Shown: one piece after another, positions 7,697 to 10,045 of the stretch
How positions within the stretch are numbered: position 1 is the stretch's first letter
Layout: each line of letters opens with the position of its first letter
DNA from: an uncultured Clostridia bacterium
Lineage (GTDB): Bacteria; Bacillota; Clostridia; Oscillospirales; Acutalibacteraceae
Assembly (NCBI GenBank): GCA_947626485.1
Contig: CANQSG010000062.1
Coordinates: 1 to 10,045 of the forward strand
DNA length: 10,045 bases
Reading direction: 5' to 3'
Made by a program: the position numbers and the translations under genes
The notes under the pieces: generated by a model
What the model was told of the DNA's origin: nothing
Databases searched by the model: none
What the model saw: only the letters and a program-made list of their open reading frames with translations

Positions 7697-10045
7697 TTAC
7701 GCCTTGTCGTGGATTTCGGCGTGCAGCGCCTGCAGCGACTGAATTTCGCCGTCGGCGTTGCGCTTGACCTCGCAGATGCCGCTGGCGGTCGCGCGGGCGG
7801 CGGCGACGGTCGTCATGTAGGGGATTTTCGCCTTGATGGCGGCCTTGCGCAGATAGCTGTCGTCGTGGACGCTGTCCTTGCCGATCGGCGAGTTGAGGAT
7901 CAGGTCGACCTGCCGGTTGGCGATGAGGTCGAGGATGTTCGGCCGCCCCTCGTAGAGCTTGTTGACCCGTTCGGAGGGGATGCCCGCCTGCGCGAGCGAA
8001 GCGTGGGTGTGCTCGGTCGCGAGGATGCGGAAGCCGCAGTCGGCAAAGAGGCGGGCGACCTCGACCATTTCGTCCTTGTCCTTGTCGTTGACCGAAATCA
8101 AAACGGTGCCTTCGAGCGGCAGCTTGGACTGCGTGGCCTCCTGCGCCTTGTAGAACGCCTCGCCGAAGGAGCGCGCAAGGCCGAGCACCTCGCCGGTCGA
8201 GCGCATTTCGGGGCCGAGCACGGGGTCGACCTCGGGGAACATATTGAAGGGGAAGACGGCTTCCTTCACGCCGTAATACGGGATGTCCTGCTCGCGCAGC
8301 GCCGGCACCGGCGAGGGGCGGCCGGTCAGCTCCGAGGTGATGATCTCGGTCGCCAGCGGCACCATGCGGATGTTGCAGACCTTCGAGACGAGCGGCACCG
8401 TCCGCGAGGCGCGCGGGTTGGCTTCGAGGACGTAGACCCTGCCGTTTTCGATGGCGTACTGCATGTTCATCAGGCCCTTGACGTGCATCTCCTCGGCGAT
8501 GCGGCGGGTGTATTCCTGGATCGTCGCCAAATTCTCCGCCGAAATATGCACCGAGGGCAGCACGCAGGCCGAGTCGCCCGAGTGAATGCCCGCCAGCTCG
8601 ATGTGCTCCATCACGGCGGGGACAAAGGCGTGGGCGCCGTCGCTGATGGCGTCGGCCTCGCATTCGGTCGCGTGGTTCAAACAGCGGTCGATGAGGATTG
8701 GCCGGTCGGGCGTGACGCCGACGGCGGCGTTCATGTATTCGGTCATGCTCGCGTCGTCGTAGACGACCTCCATGCCGCGGCCGCCCAGCACGTAGGAGGG
8801 GCGCACCATGACGGGATAGCCGATCTGCGACGCGATGCGCAGCGCCTCGTCGACCGTCGTCGCCATGCCGGATTCGGGCATCGGAATGCCGAGCTTGTCC
8901 ATCATGGCGCGGAACTGGTCGCGATCCTCGGCGAGGTCGATGACCGAGGGCGAGGTGCCGAGAATGCGCACGCCGTTCTTTTCAAGGTCGGCGGCGAGGT
9001 TCAGCGGCGTCTGCCCGCCGAACTGGGCGATGACGCCGAGCGGCTTTTCCTTCTCGTAAATGCTCTGCACGTCCTCGAGGGTCAGCGGCTCGAAATAGAG
9101 CTTGTCCGAGGTGTCGTAATCGGTGGAGACCGTCTCGGGGTTGCAGTTGACGATGATGGTCTCGAAGCCGAGCTTTTTGAGGGCGAGGGAGGCGTGTACG
9201 CAGCAATAGTCGAATTCGATGCCCTGCCCGATGCGGTTGGGGCCGCCGCCTAAAATCATGATCTTCGGCGCGTCGGTGTGGACGGGGTTGCGGTCGGGGG
9301 CGTTGTAGGTCGAGAAATAATAGGCGCTGTCGGGCGTGCCGCTGACGTGGACGCCTTCCCAGTGTTCTTCGACGCCGAGCGCCAACCGACGGGCGCGGAC
9401 GTCGGCCTCGTCGACGGCGAGCAGCCGCGCGAGGTACTGGTCGGAGAAGCCGTCCTTCTTCGCGGCGATGAGCGCCTCGTCGGACGGCAGGCCGCCCTTG
9501 CAGCGCAGCAGGGTTTCCTCCTCGTCGACGAGCTCCTTCATCTGCTCGATGAACCAGCGCTTGACGCGGGTGACGGCGTGAATTTCGTCGACCGAGACGC
9601 CCTTGCGCAACGCTTCGTACATCAAAAAGTGGCGCTCGCTCGAGGGGGTCACGAGCCGCTGTAACAGCTCGTCGGCGGACAGCGTGTCGAAATTCTTCGC
9701 GTGGCCGAGGCCGCTGCGCCCCGTTTCGAGGGAGCGGACGGCCTTCTGGAAGGCTTCCTTGTAGGTCTTGCCGATGCTCATGACCTCGCCGACGGCGCGC
9801 ATCTGGGTGCCCAATTTGTCCTCGATGCCGCGGAACTTTTCAAACGCCCAGCGGGCGAATTTGAGGACGACGTAGTCGCCGTCGGGGACGTAGCGGTCGA
9901 GGGTGCCGTACTTGCCGCAGGGGATTTCTTTCAGCGTCAGCCCGGCGGCAAGCATGGCGGAGACCAGCGCGATGGGGAAGCCGGTCGCCTTCGACGCCAG
10001 CGCCGAGGAACGGAGGTGCGGGGGTTGATCTCGATGACGACGATG
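7697..10045 (-). CDS. carB: Carbamoyl-phosphate synthase large subunit, C-terminal ~780 residues, with a frameshift near the window edge
   Basis: CarB makes carbamoyl phosphate from ammonia (delivered by CarA), bicarbonate and two ATP, for pyrimidine and arginine synthesis. The window holds roughly the last 780 of about 1070 residues: the end of the carboxyphosphate domain, the oligomerisation domain, the second ATP-grasp domain and the allosteric MGS-like domain. Landmarks are GGPNRIGQGIEFDYC (about 9200-9250), VLGGRGMEVVYD (about 8760-8800), EANPRASRTVPLVSK (about 8380-8430) and, near the C-terminus, VNKLYEGRPNILDLI and NSPIGKDSVHDDSYLRKAA. The reading frame breaks at about 10012. Upstream the minus strand reads IVVIEINPRTS; downstream SSALASKATGFPIALVSAML follows in a different frame. 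Adding one G to the short G-run at 10012-10013 restores the invariant NPRxSRSSALASK motif. This may be a sequencing or assembly error or a real mutation. The gene is convergent with the copper operon and shares its terminator. The N-terminus and promoter lie beyond the edge. Confidence 0.93.
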   Translation of the reverse strand, partial: HRRHRDQPPHLRSSALASKATGFPIALVSAMLAAGLTLKEIPCGKYGTLDRYVPDGDYVVLKFARWAFEKFRGIEDKLGTQMRAVGEVMSIGKTYKEAFQKAVRSLETGRSGLGHAKNFDTLSADELLQRLVTPSSERHFLMYEALRKGVSVDEIHAVTRVKRWFIEQMKELVDEEETLLRCKGGLPSDEALIAAKKDGFSDQYLARLLAVDEADVRARRLALGVEEHWEGVHVSGTPDSAYYFSTYNAPDRNPVHTDAPKIMILGGGPNRIGQGIEFDYCCVHASLALKKLGFETIIVNCNPETVSTDYDTSDKLYFEPLTLEDVQSIYEKEKPLGVIAQFGGQTPLNLAADLEKNGVRILGTSPSVIDLAEDRDQFRAMMDKLGIPMPESGMATTVDEALRIASQIGYPVMVRPSYVLGGRGMEVVYDDASMTEYMNAAVGVTPDRPILIDRCLNHATECEADAISDGAHAFVPAVMEHIELAGIHSGDSACVLPSVHISAENLATIQEYTRRIAEEMHVKGLMNMQYAIENGRVYVLEANPRASRTVPLVSKVCNIRMVPLATEIITSELTGRPSPVPALREQDIPYYGVKEAVFPFNMFPEVDPVLGPEMRSTGEVLGLARSFGEAFYKAQEATQSKLPLEGTVLISVNDKDKDEMVEVARLFADCGFRILATEHTHASLAQAGIPSERVNKLYEGRPNILDLIANRQVDLILNSPIGKDSVHDDSYLRKAAIKAKIPYMTTVAAARATASGICEVKRNADGEIQSLQALHAEIHDKA

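Noticed and set aside
7682..9253. A 523-codon plus-strand open frame opposite carB.
   Set aside because: Same effect: its composition is rich in D, V, G, R and H with no family resemblance, and the minus strand is unmistakable carB.

Overview
The window is GC-rich (well above 60% by eye) and gene-dense, with strong purine-rich ribosome binding sites and short intergenic gaps. The gene content suggests a high-GC anaerobic Firmicute, most likely a Clostridia/Oscillospiraceae-type gut bacterium: a CsoR-controlled copper operon, an aldo/keto reductase with a ferredoxin tail, a UvrA paralogue and a Clostridia-like CarB. The lineage is inferred from gene style, because there is no rRNA or marker phylogeny here.

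Layout. (1) 1-3664, plus strand: a probable three-gene transcription unit. It holds the C-terminal part of a UvrA-family ABC ATPase, cut by the window edge. Next is a 441-residue protein with a degenerate sigma-70/ECF-like cytoplasmic part, one membrane helix and an outside cyclophilin domain. Last is an aldo/keto reductase with a C-terminal two-cluster ferredoxin-like tail. (2) 3676-4704, plus strand: a clear sigma-A type promoter, an EamA/DMT family transporter and a terminator hairpin. (3) 4739-7683, plus strand: a self-contained copper-efflux operon. It has a promoter carrying two CsoR-type palindromes, csoR, then copA. CopA runs in frame, without a stop, into a CopZ-like metallochaperone domain that has its own perfect internal Shine-Dalgarno sequence and ATG. 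The operon ends at a hairpin usable from both directions. (4) 7697-10045, minus strand: the large subunit of carbamoyl-phosphate synthase (carB), convergent with the copper operon and cut by the window edge. A one-base frameshift lies about 33 bp before that edge.

How it works together. In region 3, Cu(I) should bind CsoR (C48/H73/C77) and release the two operators. This induces CopA for export and the CopZ module for cytosolic copper handling. Region 4 is housekeeping pyrimidine/arginine metabolism and is unrelated. In region 1 the UvrA-like ATPase, the sigma-like membrane PPIase and the Fe-S aldo/keto reductase are probably co-transcribed, but no shared pathway is evident. The most unusual items are the sigma-like/TM/cyclophilin fusion and the copA-copZ fusion with an intact internal start site. 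No tRNA, rRNA, CRISPR array, insertion sequence or integrase was seen.
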